Assembly (NCBI GenBank): GCA_017552985.1
Contig: JAFZNO010000013.1
Span: forward strand, 1-64,000
Direction of reading: 5' to 3'
Source: Lachnospiraceae bacterium
GTDB taxonomy: Bacteria > Bacillota > Clostridia > Lachnospirales > Lachnospiraceae
DNA length: 64,000 nt
Shown: piece by piece, positions 8,465-17,259 of the stretch
How the letters are laid out: every line of letters begins with the position of its first letter
Numbering within the stretch: position 1 is the first letter of the stretch
Notes under the pieces: generated by a model
What the model saw: the letters and a program-made list of their open reading frames with translations, nothing else
Told to the model about the DNA's origin: nothing
Database searches by the model: none
Made by a program: the position numbers and the translations under genes

Positions 8465-9268
8465 TTATACGTCCGTGCTAAGCTCCAGATATAGCTCCGC
8501 ATCCGTTGCGTACACGTAAGGATTTACCCAGAAGATCCCGGCGATGCCGCCCGTGATGCCGGAAAGAAGATACCATCCGATGAAGGAAAGATCCAGCACA
8601 AAGGCATTCATTTTCTGACCGTTCATCATCTCACTGCTCATGTTAAGCACTTCGCGATAGTTCAGTTCCGGATGCTCCGCAAGGATATAGGGCACCATGC
8701 GGTATTCATAAGCCTTGATGATTCCGGGAATGACCAAGAGCAAACTCCAGAGAAAAATCTTCACGTCCCTCACCAACATGGCAACCACCACGTTTCCGTA
8801 ATATCCATTTTGGAATCCGTCCAGCATGGTTCCAATGCCCTCTTTTTTCTCACAGGCGTTTTCCATAAAGAACTTACGTCCGCCAACCTCCAGCGGATTA
8901 AAAAGCAATGCCCGTAAAATGAGTGCGACCGCCACGATTGCCAGCACAACCACAAGCAAAATCAGTCCAACCAGACCGCCGATGATCCCGCCGGCAATAT
9001 TTATGGCCGTATAGGCTCCGCCGCCGACCTTGCTTGCCACGTACTCCTGCACGTCCTCCCTGTCGATGTCCGAGACGTCAAAAGAAAAAGAAGGAATTGA
9101 AAAGCCCTTATCCCCTTTATCATCTTTATCCCTTCCACTGCTTCCGCTGCCCCTGCCGATCACCAGCATCAGGATCAATCCGGCAAGCACGCACCACCAA
9201 TAGCTTCTCTTGAACGCGGCCTTTGCCCGTTCCTTTAACGCGGCTCTCTCCCAAACCTTTCCGTTCAT
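8465..9268 (-). CDS. DUF975 family membrane protein
   Basis: The 267-residue protein has several hydrophobic helices (about 21-38, 75-120, 165-188, 215-250) and a DUF975-like layout: long helices around a FFMENACEKKEG stretch and an RMVPYILAEHPELNYREVLNMS segment. The function is unknown. The start is preceded by GGAGGATACGGA. It appears to be transcribed alone. Confidence 0.7.
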   Translation of the reverse strand: MNGKVWERAALKERAKAAFKRSYWWCVLAGLILMLVIGRGSGSSGRDKDDKGDKGFSIPSFSFDVSDIDREDVQEYVASKVGGGAYTAINIAGGIIGGLVGLILLVVVLAIVAVALILRALLFNPLEVGGRKFFMENACEKKEGIGTMLDGFQNGYYGNVVVAMLVRDVKIFLWSLLLVIPGIIKAYEYRMVPYILAEHPELNYREVLNMSSEMMNGQKMNAFVLDLSFIGWYLLSGITGGIAGIFWVNPYVYATDAELYLELSTDV

Positions 9269-9414
9269 TCCGTATCCTCCTTATCGTTCTTAAAAAGAAC
9301 AACCAACTTATTTTCTTAGATAATTCTTATTCTAACGTCCCCTCTTTCAAACATCAAATCCCTAATCTTGCACTTTACAGCCTTAAAAACGTCAAATTTT
9401 GCACGATAAAAGAC

Positions 9415-9443
9415 TTGCAAAATCATAAGTTTTCCGATAGAAT
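9415..9443 (+). promoter_or_regulatory. Promoter of tRNA-Ser
   Basis: The -35 TTGCAA (9415..9420), a 17-bp spacer and the -10 TAGAAT (9438..9443) place the start of transcription only a few bases before the tRNA. Confidence 0.65.
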
Positions 9444-9455
9444 AGAGTACGCTAT

Positions 9456-9543
9456 GGAGATGTACCCAAGTGGTTGAAGGGTCCGCACTCGAAATGCGGT
9501 AGGTCGCGCAAGTGGCGCCGGGGTTCAAATCCCCGCATCTCCG
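9456..9543 (+). tRNA. tRNA-Ser (anticodon CGA)
   Basis: The acceptor arms GGAGATG (9456..9462) and CATCTCC (9536..9542) pair, with discriminator G at 9543. The anticodon stem CCGCA/TGCGG encloses the loop CTCGAAA, which gives anticodon CGA (9490..9492) for codon UCG. A long variable arm and GGTTCAAATCC in the T arm are typical of tRNA-Ser. The 3' CCA is not encoded. Confidence 0.95.
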
Positions 9544-9552
9544 CTCATAAAC

Positions 9553-9590
9553 AAAAGGAGTTATGGAAAATCCCATAACTCCTTTTTTAT
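9553..9590. terminator. Bidirectional terminator between tRNA-Ser and ftsH
   Basis: A 14-bp perfect stem, AAAAGGAGTTATGG (9553..9566) with CCATAACTCCTTTT (9573..9586), is followed by Ts on plus and, by symmetry, by Ts on minus. It serves both the tRNA and the convergent ftsH gene. Confidence 0.9.
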
Positions 9591-9610
9591 TTCATCAAGT
9601 CCTTCCGGCA

Positions 9611-11782
9611 TTAATCATCCAGGCGGCGATTGGAGAATCGGCCAACAGGCCTGTCGTCCACAGGCGCCTCATTCAGGTAAGGCGGTTTCTTTGACTCCTC
9701 CTGCGAAGCTTCCTTTTCAGCCTCTGCCGAAGCGTCCTCCTTCGGAGCTTCCTCTCCCGCATCCGCTGAAGGCTGGTCAAAAATGCTCTGGTTAGCGCCT
9801 GCCAAAGGCTGGCTCAAAACGCTTTGCTTTGGCGTCTCCTCAGCTTTCTGCGCGGGCTTTTCCTCAGGCTCAGGCAAACCCTTCTCCCTGCGGAAGATTT
9901 CCATAAACTCCTTACCGGTAATGGTTTCCTTCTCGATCAGGAATGCCGCAATCTTATCCATCAGATCCCGGTTCTCGCGAAGCAGCGTCAACGCCTTGTT
10001 ATAGCTTTCCTTCAAAAGCTCTGCGATCTCAGAATCAATCTCTGCCGCCGTTGCGTCAGAGCAGTTCAGGGCCATTCTGCCCTCCAGATACTGGCTTTCC
10101 ACGGTAGCAAGACCCATCAGGCCAAATTTCTTGCTCATGCCGAAGCGCGTGATCATGTTTCTTGCGATCTCCGTCGCGCGTTCGATGTCATTTGCGGCAC
10201 CGGTCGTCACGGAATCAAACACGATCTCCTCAGCCGCTCGTCCGCCAAGCAGTCCCACCAGCATGTCGCGAAGCTCAGCCTCAGAATTCAGGTACTTCTC
10301 CTCCTCAGGCACGTGCATTACGTAGCCCAGCGCACCCATGGTACGGGGCACGATCGTGATCTTCTGCACGGGCTCGGAATTCTTTTGCAGCGCGCTGACA
10401 AGCGCGTGGCCCACCTCATGATAGGATACGATCTTGCGCTCCTCCTTGCTCATGATGCGGTCCTTCTTTTCCTTACCAACCAGCACCACTTCCACCGCGC
10501 CAAACAGATCCTTCTGGCTTACGTACTCTCTGCCTTCCTTTACGGCATTGATGGCTGCCTCATTGATCATGTTTGCAAGGTCGGAACCCACGGCGCCGCT
10601 GGTCGCAAGTGCGATCGCGTCAAGATCCACGGTCTCGTCCATCTTTACGTCCTTCGCGTGAACCTTCAGGATTTCAACGCGGCCCTTCAGGTCCGGCTTA
10701 TCCACGATGATCCGGCGGTCAAAACGGCCGGGACGCAGAAGCGCCTTATCCAGGATCTCAGGGCGGTTCGTCGCACCGATCATCAAGATACCCTTCGAAC
10801 TGTCAAATCCATCCATCTCGGAGAGAAGCTGGTTCAGGGTCTGCTCACGCTCCTCGTTTCCGCCGCCGTACTTGGAGTCACGGCTTCGACCGATGGCATC
10901 GATCTCATCGATAAAGATAATGCAGGGAGCATTTTTATTTGCTTCCTTAAACAAGTCACGCACGCGGCTTGCGCCCATGCCGACGTACAATTCCACGAAA
11001 TCCGAACCCGTCAGGGAAAAGAACGGGACGTGCGCCTCACCGGCCACCGCTCTTGCCAGGAGCGTCTTACCTGTTCCGGGCGGTCCCACAAGCAGGGCAC
11101 CCTTCGGAAGCTTTGCACCAATCTTTGAATACTTTTGCGGATTATGCAGGAAATCAACCACCTCGACGAGGGATTCCTTCGCCTCGTCCTCGCCGGCCAC
11201 GTCCTTAAACGTTACTCCGGTCTCCTTCTGTACGTAAACCTTGGCATTGGATTTTCCCATGCCCATGGGGCCCGCGCCTCCGCTCATTTTCCGGAACAGG
11301 AACGAGAGCAGGATCCACACCAGCGCAACGGGCAGCACCACCGTCAAAAGCAGTTCCAAAATGTAATTCCCGTTACCGCTTGCGACAAGCTCGCCCTCAA
11401 CGCCTAATTCCTCCAGCCGCCCCATCAGGGTGTCCATGTCCTCTGCCAGCATGGTCTCATAGGTGTTGCTCATTTCCTTCATCTGGTTTAGAAACTTACC
11501 ATAGTAAGGATACTGTGTTTCCGTCTCACTCGCATCCTTATCGTCACCCTTTAGCGTGACGGACATGATGCGATTATCGGCGATCTTAACGCTCTTTACC
11601 TTTCCTTCCTTCAGATCCTCCAGGAACTTCGTGTATTTCACGCGTTCCTGCTGACCTCCGCTAAAAAATGCGGTGTAAAACACAAACGCAAGCAAGATCG
11701 ATCCCAAGATCAGCGCGATGAGCAGCGGGACGTTCGGTTGCTTTTGCGGCTGGTTTCCTCCGTTATTATTCTGATTATCCAT
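9611..11782 (-). CDS. ftsH: ATP-dependent membrane zinc metalloprotease FtsH
   Basis: It degrades membrane and regulatory proteins, with its catalytic part in the cytoplasm. The 723 residues show membrane helices near 18-40 and 141-163, Walker A GPPGTGKT (233-240), Walker B IIFIDE (288-293), the arginine-finger region RPGRFDRRI and the zinc site HEVGH (455-459). A long acidic Glu/Ala/Ser-rich C-terminal tail (about 640-723) extends beyond the usual core. It is monocistronic, with its own promoter and terminator. Confidence 0.97.
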   Translation of the reverse strand: MDNQNNNGGNQPQKQPNVPLLIALILGSILLAFVFYTAFFSGGQQERVKYTKFLEDLKEGKVKSVKIADNRIMSVTLKGDDKDASETETQYPYYGKFLNQMKEMSNTYETMLAEDMDTLMGRLEELGVEGELVASGNGNYILELLLTVVLPVALVWILLSFLFRKMSGGAGPMGMGKSNAKVYVQKETGVTFKDVAGEDEAKESLVEVVDFLHNPQKYSKIGAKLPKGALLVGPPGTGKTLLARAVAGEAHVPFFSLTGSDFVELYVGMGASRVRDLFKEANKNAPCIIFIDEIDAIGRSRDSKYGGGNEEREQTLNQLLSEMDGFDSSKGILMIGATNRPEILDKALLRPGRFDRRIIVDKPDLKGRVEILKVHAKDVKMDETVDLDAIALATSGAVGSDLANMINEAAINAVKEGREYVSQKDLFGAVEVVLVGKEKKDRIMSKEERKIVSYHEVGHALVSALQKNSEPVQKITIVPRTMGALGYVMHVPEEEKYLNSEAELRDMLVGLLGGRAAEEIVFDSVTTGAANDIERATEIARNMITRFGMSKKFGLMGLATVESQYLEGRMALNCSDATAAEIDSEIAELLKESYNKALTLLRENRDLMDKIAAFLIEKETITGKEFMEIFRREKGLPEPEEKPAQKAEETPKQSVLSQPLAGANQSIFDQPSADAGEEAPKEDASAEAEKEASQEESKKPPYLNEAPVDDRPVGRFSNRRLDD

Positions 11783-11864
11783 TTTTGCGCAATTCCATCC
11801 TTGTCAGTTTTTTGCCTGTTTCATAACGATAGTATGAACAAATTTCTTGATTTTCCCTCATCTT

Positions 11865-11893
11865 ATTATAGGGAGATGACCACCATAAATCAA
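11865..11893 (-). promoter_or_regulatory. ftsH promoter
   Basis: On the minus strand: -35 TTGATT (11888..11893), a 17-bp spacer and a perfect -10 TATAAT (11865..11870). Transcription would start about 75 bp before ftsH. Confidence 0.75.
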
Positions 11894-11976
11894 TAGATGA
11901 AATGTGAAAAATACGTGAAGACTCCCTTAAGGAAGCATGAATCATTACGAAATTTTATGTTTTTTTGATTTAATCA

Positions 11977-12005
11977 TTGATTTTTTTTGACGTTTTATGT
12001 ATGAT
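11977..12005 (+). promoter_or_regulatory. Promoter of the DUF1846 gene
   Basis: The -35 TTGATT (11977..11982), a 17-bp spacer and the -10 TATGAT (12000..12005). Just after the predicted start lies a small hairpin, GAGCG/CGCTC (12026..12044), followed by five Ts. This could attenuate transcription, although the stem is only 5 bp. It lies within the 291-bp divergent gap between ftsH and this gene. Confidence 0.5.
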
Positions 12006-12073
12006 TTTTTTGTATGATTTTTGAGGAGCGTTCAAGGGGCGCTCTTTTTAGATTTTATGGGAGGTCGCGTACC

Positions 12074-13558
12074 ATGGGAAAACAAGGTTTTGACAATGAA
12101 AAATACCTGCAGATGCAGTCGGAAAGGATCAAGGAGCGCATAGCCGCTTTCGGCGGAAAGCTCTATCTTGAGTTCGGCGGAAAGCTTTTCGACGACTATC
12201 ACGCTTCGAGGGTACTCCCCGGATTTAAGCCCGACAGTAAGATCAACATGCTCGTGCAGTTAAAGGACGAGGCTGAGATCGTCATTGTCATCAATGCTTC
12301 CGACATCGAGAAGAACAAAATGCGTTCGGATCTAGGCATCACCTATGACCTGGACGTGCTCCGTCTCATCGACGCCTTCCGCGGCTACGGCCTCTACGTA
12401 GGCAGCGTTTGCCTGACCCGTTTCGCGGGACAGCCCAGCGCCATTGCATATCAGAAAAAACTGGAATCCTTAGGCCTGAAGGTCTACAGACACTACTCCA
12501 TCCCCGGATATCCTTCCAACATTCCCCTGATCGTGAGCGACGAGGGCTACGGAAAGAACGAATACATCGAGACCTCCAGATCCCTGGTTGTCATCACCGC
12601 ACCTGGCCCCGGCAGCGGCAAAATGGCCACCTGCCTCTCCCAACTCTACCATGAATACAAGCGCGGCATCAAGGCCGGTTACGCAAAATACGAGACCTTC
12701 CCCATCTGGAACATTCCGCTCAAGCACCCCGTGAACCTCGCTTACGAGGCTGCAACGGCTGACCTGAACGACGTCAACATGATCGACCCCTTCCATCTGG
12801 AAGCATACGGCGAGACCACGATCAATTACAACCGCGACGTGGAGGTGTTCCCAGTACTTCGCGCCATGTTCGAAAAGATCATGGGCGAATGCCCTTACAA
12901 GTCCCCGACGGACATGGGCGTTAACATGGCAGGCTACGGCATCGTGGATGACGAGGCCGTGCGTGACGCGGCCAAGCAGGAAATCATCCGCCGCTATTAC
13001 AACACCATGTGCCTAAAGCGTCAGGGCATGGCTGACGACGATCAGATCCTTAAGCTTGAACTTCTCATGAACCAGGCCGGCGTGACTCCCGCGGATCGTC
13101 CCGTGATCAGCGCAGCTACGACAAAGGCTGAACTCACCGGAGAGCCTGCTGCTGCGATCCAGCTTCCCGACGGTCGGATCGTCACTGGCAAGACCAGCGA
13201 GCTTCTCGGCGCATCCTCCGCAATGTTGCTCAACGCGTTAAAGGTTTTGGCAGGCATCGAGGACAACGTATTACTCCTCTCCCCTACCATTATCGAGCCG
13301 ATCCAAGAGCTTAAGGTCAATCACCTTCGCAACAAAAATCCCAGGCTTCACACGGATGAGGTTTTGATCGCGCTTTCCATCTGCGCCGCCACCGATCCCG
13401 TTGCAAAGAAGGCACTGGAACAGCTCAAGAACCTCAAGGGTTCCGAGGTACACTCCAGCGTCATCCTCTCCCACGTGGATTCGGGCGTCTTCCGCAAGCT
13501 TGGCGTAAACCTGACCTGCGAACCCAATTACCAGAACCAGAAATTATTCCATCAATAA
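12074..13558 (+). CDS. DUF1846 family protein
   Basis: The 494-residue protein matches the DUF1846 family of Firmicutes in length and in segments such as [12 protein letters not shown] at the start and [20 protein letters not shown] around residue 175-195. The latter is a glycine-rich loop resembling a nucleotide-binding loop. The biological role of the family is not established. The start at 12074 was chosen because GGGAGG lies 9 nt upstream; the open frame extends further but has no ribosome site. It is followed by a clear terminator. Confidence 0.88.
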   Translation: MGKQGFDNEKYLQMQSERIKERIAAFGGKLYLEFGGKLFDDYHASRVLPGFKPDSKINMLVQLKDEAEIVIVINASDIEKNKMRSDLGITYDLDVLRLIDAFRGYGLYVGSVCLTRFAGQPSAIAYQKKLESLGLKVYRHYSIPGYPSNIPLIVSDEGYGKNEYIETSRSLVVITAPGPGSGKMATCLSQLYHEYKRGIKAGYAKYETFPIWNIPLKHPVNLAYEAATADLNDVNMIDPFHLEAYGETTINYNRDVEVFPVLRAMFEKIMGECPYKSPTDMGVNMAGYGIVDDEAVRDAAKQEIIRRYYNTMCLKRQGMADDDQILKLELLMNQAGVTPADRPVISAATTKAELTGEPAAAIQLPDGRIVTGKTSELLGASSAMLLNALKVLAGIEDNVLLLSPTIIEPIQELKVNHLRNKNPRLHTDEVLIALSICAATDPVAKKALEQLKNLKGSEVHSSVILSHVDSGVFRKLGVNLTCEPNYQNQKLFHQ

Positions 13559-13568
13559 AAAGCCACGA

Positions 13569-13613
13569 AAAAACCTCCGCATGCCCATCAGGCACGCAGA
13601 GGTTTTCTTTTTT
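13569..13613 (+). terminator. Terminator after the DUF1846 gene
   Basis: The stem AAAACCTC..GC with GC..GAGGTTTT (arms about 13569..13580 and 13594..13606), with a T-rich tract after it. On the minus strand it can also terminate reading from the adjacent remnant. Confidence 0.8.
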
Positions 13614-13815
13614 TCAACCATTCCAGCCCATAATATAAAACCGCAGAAAAAATGGTGGTCATAATCACGGCCGGCAGATCTCCTTTTCCGGCTCCTGCAG
13701 CACCAATGCAAACAACCCCAGCATACATGGAATCAATCCAGCGTCACCAAATTTGACTGGCAGCCCAAAGACCGTGGGCGTCAAAATAATGATAAACCCA
13801 AAATTCAGTTTTTAT
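13605..13815 (-). pseudogene. Remnant of a membrane transport protein
   Basis: This gap is not simple intergenic sequence. On the minus strand one frame reads NFGFIIILTPTVFGLPVKFG and on to a stop. A second frame continues with GKGDLPAVIMTTIFSAVLYY and ends KKRKPLRA before a stop. Together they look like the hydrophobic C-terminal end of a permease broken by a frameshift. No start, ribosome site or N-terminal part was found. The parent family is not recognised. Confidence 0.4.
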
Positions 13816-13828
13816 TCATAACGTCTCT

Positions 13829-14473
13829 CTATCTAGTAATTACGTATTTGCAGATCGGGTTCCCCATTGCGGAAAACTTCTCCTCATACTCCGTCATGAC
13901 GTTTCCTTCCATGAGTACGGGATCCGCATGGAGATCATAGGTGATCGCCTTGGCCTGCCAGCCTGCAGGTTCCAGCTCCTCCACCGCAAAATCAAACAAC
14001 GCGCGGTTGTCCGTCTTGAACTCGATCCGGCCGTCTGCAGCCAGGATCCGGTCATATCTCGCAAGAAATTCCCTCGAAGGGAGTCTTCTCTTTGCATGCC
14101 TGTCCTTTGGCCAGGGATCTGAGAAATTCAGATAGATCCTTGCCACCTCACCTGCCCCAAAGACCTCCGCGATCTCCTCCGCATCCATCCGGATAAACTT
14201 AAGGTTCGGCAGCTCTTCCTGCTCCATTTTTTGCACTGCGCGCAGCAACACCGTGGAATACTTCTCGATCCCCACGTAGTTAATGCTGGGATGATCCTTT
14301 GCCATCGCATGAAGAAATTGCCCTTTTCCCATCCCGATCTCTATGTGGATCGGATGCTGGTTCCCAAATAATTCCTTCCATTTTCCAGGCATTTCCTTCA
14401 GCGTCTCTTCCGGCACAACAAAACGGCTCTCCGCGATCACTTCCCTCGAGCCGGTCACGTTCCTAAGTCTCAT
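13829..14473 (-). CDS. trmB: tRNA (guanine-N7-)-methyltransferase
   Basis: It makes m7G46 in tRNA using SAM. With the start at 14473 (TGAGGA ahead of it) the protein is 214 residues, the normal TrmB size. The longer open frame adds 31 residues with no family support. Visible are the SAM motif IEIGMGKGQFLH, the FSDPWPKDRHAKRRL block characteristic of TrmB, and the C-terminal TEYEEKF segment. Confidence 0.95.
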   Translation of the reverse strand: MRLRNVTGSREVIAESRFVVPEETLKEMPGKWKELFGNQHPIHIEIGMGKGQFLHAMAKDHPSINYVGIEKYSTVLLRAVQKMEQEELPNLKFIRMDAEEIAEVFGAGEVARIYLNFSDPWPKDRHAKRRLPSREFLARYDRILAADGRIEFKTDNRALFDFAVEELEPAGWQAKAITYDLHADPVLMEGNVMTEYEEKFSAMGNPICKYVITR

Positions 14474-14683
14474 GTTTCGATCCTCACCTATGTTTATGAT
14501 GAAATCATCATAACGCCGAAACACTGATTGCGCAAGGAAAAACAATAACCTTTCCATCTTTTTCAAAAACTTTTTTCAGTTTATACTTTGGTTTTTTCAG
14601 AAAACGTAGTAAGATAGTGAGGAGAGTGTTCCCGCTTTTGATAAAAACGGCACTTGTCATTACCTTGTAAGGAGAATCATGAA

Positions 14684-16243
14684 ATGCACGTAAAACGCCC
14701 CCGGCTTCTAGCCGGCATCACGGCAGCTTGTCTGATCCTGTCCACGCCCGTAAGCGTACGCGCTGATAAGGCCACGGAAAAGGAAGAACGCATTGCGGCG
14801 CACCAGGCAATGGCCATACAATCCAACGAAAGAGCTGACTGGCCTACCGGCCCCGTGGTTTCCGCCGAATCCGCCATTCTGATCGAAGTTGAGACCGGCA
14901 CCATACTCTACGAAAAAAACATTCACAAACAACAATATCCAGCCAGCACGACCAAGATCCTGACTGCGCTTCTCGCTTACGAGAACAGTTCCCTGGATGA
15001 GATCGTGACCTTTTCCCGGGATGACATTTTTAGCATTCCCAAGGGAAGCAACCACATCTCCATGAACCCGGGCTACACGCTCTCCATGGAAGATTGCCTA
15101 AGGGCATTGCTCATCCGTTCCGCCAATGAAGTGGCCTATGCCATTGCCGCACACGTGGGCGGCAGCTGGGACGCCTTCGCGGACATGATGAATGAGCGCG
15201 CAAAAGAGCTCGGCGCCGTGGATTCCCACTTCGCAAATCCCAACGGCCTTCCCAATGAAGAGCACGTAACCAGTGCTTATGACCTCGCCATGATCGGTCG
15301 TGCCTTCTTCGCCATCGATTATCTCGACAAGATCACGCTGGAGCCCAAGCTCGTGGTGGAAAAGCCAAACGGCGTACTGACGGACTGGAACCAGATGCCC
15401 CTGATCCCCAGCGGAAAATATGCCTATGAATATTTGGTAGGTTGCAAGACCGGCTATACGGACAGCGCCCACAACACCATGGTTGCCTGCGCTGAGAAAA
15501 ATGGCCTTCGCCTGATCTGCGTTGTCCTAAATGATGACAACCCCATGTACAGCGAAGACACCATCGCCCTTTTTGAATATGGTTTCAACAACTTCAATAA
15601 AGTCAACGTCTCCCAGACGGAGACCAAATATGACATCGACAACATCGGTTTCTTTTACGACAACACCGACATTTTTGGTGAGGCACAGCCCATCCTCTCC
15701 CTCAACAAGGACGATTGCGTGATCCTTCCGAAGACGGCAGATTTTAAGGACCTGACCTCCACCATCTCCTACGACGTGGACGTACCCGGACAGGCCGCCC
15801 TGATCACCTATTCCTACCAAGGCGTTCAGGTGGGCACGGTATCCCTGGATCTGGCCAAGGGCACTAAGAGCAATTATTCCTTTGATGCAGAGGAAGTCCC
15901 TTCGGAGTCCGAACCTCCTGCCGAAGCCAAACCGGAAGAAAAAGCACCCGAGAAAACTTCACCCAAAGACGTGAAAGAGAAAAAAGACCACGCGTCAGCC
16001 ATAAATCCCACGGTAGTCAAGGTGATCGTGATCATACTCATCGTTGGCGGCATTCTGTTTGGCGTTTTCTTCTTCCTGCAAAAGAATTTCCAATTCTTCT
16101 CGTTTGATTTTGGAATCAGAAAATCGAGAAACCATGAATACGCACGCCAAAACCTAAAACTGTCAAAAGACGTTCTTAGAGACCGCAAAGCCCAGATCCG
16201 GGCAGCCAAAAAAAGATATAAAGACAGACTAAAGCGCAGGTAA
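14684..16243 (+). CDS. D-alanyl-D-alanine carboxypeptidase (low-molecular-weight PBP)
   Basis: It trims the terminal D-Ala of peptidoglycan stem peptides outside the membrane. The 519-residue protein has a signal peptide (about 1-27), the catalytic STTK (Ser88-Lys91), SAN (146-148) and KTG (255-257). A C-terminal beta domain, an acidic linker, one membrane helix (about 445-470) and a strongly basic tail follow. The true membrane helix and basic tail differ from the amphipathic anchor of classical PBP5. GGAG lies 9 nt before the start. Resembles DacF/DacB-type enzymes; the exact subtype is not assigned. Confidence 0.92.
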   Translation: MHVKRPRLLAGITAACLILSTPVSVRADKATEKEERIAAHQAMAIQSNERADWPTGPVVSAESAILIEVETGTILYEKNIHKQQYPASTTKILTALLAYENSSLDEIVTFSRDDIFSIPKGSNHISMNPGYTLSMEDCLRALLIRSANEVAYAIAAHVGGSWDAFADMMNERAKELGAVDSHFANPNGLPNEEHVTSAYDLAMIGRAFFAIDYLDKITLEPKLVVEKPNGVLTDWNQMPLIPSGKYAYEYLVGCKTGYTDSAHNTMVACAEKNGLRLICVVLNDDNPMYSEDTIALFEYGFNNFNKVNVSQTETKYDIDNIGFFYDNTDIFGEAQPILSLNKDDCVILPKTADFKDLTSTISYDVDVPGQAALITYSYQGVQVGTVSLDLAKGTKSNYSFDAEEVPSESEPPAEAKPEEKAPEKTSPKDVKEKKDHASAINPTVVKVIVIILIVGGILFGVFFFLQKNFQFFSFDFGIRKSRNHEYARQNLKLSKDVLRDRKAQIRAAKKRYKDRLKRR

Positions 16244-16260
16244 CTACCTGCGCTTTAGTC
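16227..16260. terminator. Perfect 16-bp palindrome covering both stop codons
   Basis: The arms 16227..16242 and 16245..16260 are perfectly complementary with a 2-nt centre. The TAA of the carboxypeptidase (16241..16243) and the TAA of the convergent exonuclease gene (16255..16257) both lie within it. A T-rich tract follows only on the minus strand. It acts most plausibly as a shared terminator. Confidence 0.75.
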
Positions 16261-17256
16261 TTGTGCGTCCCCATTCTCCGAAGGATCCGGGATAACGCAT
16301 TCTTCATCTTTGTTCTTTGAATTCTGTAGCCGCTCCCATTTCTTTTCCACTTCCGCGGCCGTGGCGGCATCCACCAGCCTCGTGGTCTTTACCGCGAACA
16401 CCTCACCCTCCGGCGTTTTGTTCACGCGGATCTTTCCCTTAAGATACCCATGGAGCTCACAATAGGCCAGACAGACGTAATTCCGGTTGTTTGTCGTGAA
16501 CCACCGCACCTTTTTCTTCAAGTTTCTGCGGCAGAGATAACATTTGCTGGAGCTGACCTCATTGTCGGCCAATAGCTCTTTCTTCCCGGGAAACGTTCTC
16601 GAGATATACTTGAAATACGTGTCAAACTGATGTCTTACCTCCGTCTCCCTGCTGGTGGGCGGATAAAAAACGTCATAGGACACCCTCGAAAGTATCCTCG
16701 GGTTCACCTGCATCAGAACCTGCAATACCTTCGCCGTGTAATATGCATCGGAAAAGGCCCTGTGAAAGGGAACGTGCTTCTCAATGTGCAGATAATCTAT
16801 GGCATCCTGAAGCGATCTTCTCTTTCTAGGCTCTTCCGCGTCATACGTCAGCGCGAATAGTTTTTGTACGTCCAGATATGGCAGCGGCTTTTCCGTCAAA
16901 GGCATCATGTAAAAGAATTTCCGGTTCCGCTGAAGCTCCATCACGTCCAACGTTCCCCAGGTACAAAACAGAAATGGGCTGTCCCCGCACCACATTTCAA
17001 ACCTTGTGGCCACCTCCGGGAAGGATCTGCTGTGTTTTAGCTCTTCCATCGTCAGATGTACGATCTTTCCCGTGATGCGGTGCATCTCTTTGTATACCTG
17101 AGGGCGGATCAGTTCATTGAACTCGCTTTCCAGCGTCCCGTCACTGGAGAGCCTCACCGCCCCAATCTCTATGATCTCGAAGGGTAAACCCTCCACCTTT
17201 GAACTACCCCCTGCATTGCTCTGGTTCCATTCCAGATCAAATACAATATAGTTCAT
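16255..17256 (-). CDS. DEDD-type 3'-5' exonuclease domain protein
   Basis: The 333-residue protein starts with an exonuclease fold: IVFDLEWNQ (Asp7, Glu9) for the first motif, and a late HRAFSDAYYTAKVL with His and Asp for the DEDDh-type third motif. The C-terminal third has a CYLCRR..C..C Cys pattern (about residues 236-270) that may bind zinc. It begins 3 bp after the proS stop and so is probably in the proS transcript. The substrate (RNA or DNA) cannot be told. Confidence 0.82.
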   Translation of the reverse strand: MNYIVFDLEWNQSNAGGSSKVEGLPFEIIEIGAVRLSSDGTLESEFNELIRPQVYKEMHRITGKIVHLTMEELKHSRSFPEVATRFEMWCGDSPFLFCTWGTLDVMELQRNRKFFYMMPLTEKPLPYLDVQKLFALTYDAEEPRKRRSLQDAIDYLHIEKHVPFHRAFSDAYYTAKVLQVLMQVNPRILSRVSYDVFYPPTSRETEVRHQFDTYFKYISRTFPGKKELLADNEVSSSKCYLCRRNLKKKVRWFTTNNRNYVCLAYCELHGYLKGKIRVNKTPEGEVFAVKTTRLVDAATAAEVEKKWERLQNSKNKDEECVIPDPSENGDAQD

Positions 17257-17259
17257 GTT

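Noticed and set aside
9824-11128. Long open frame of 434 codons on plus, opposite ftsH
   Set aside because: It is antisense to a certain ftsH gene, has a composition typical of a shadow frame (His, Arg, Leu rich), and has no ribosome site.
12006-12073. Riboswitch upstream of the DUF1846 gene
   Set aside because: Only a 5-bp hairpin with Ts is visible; no known aptamer pattern was recognised.
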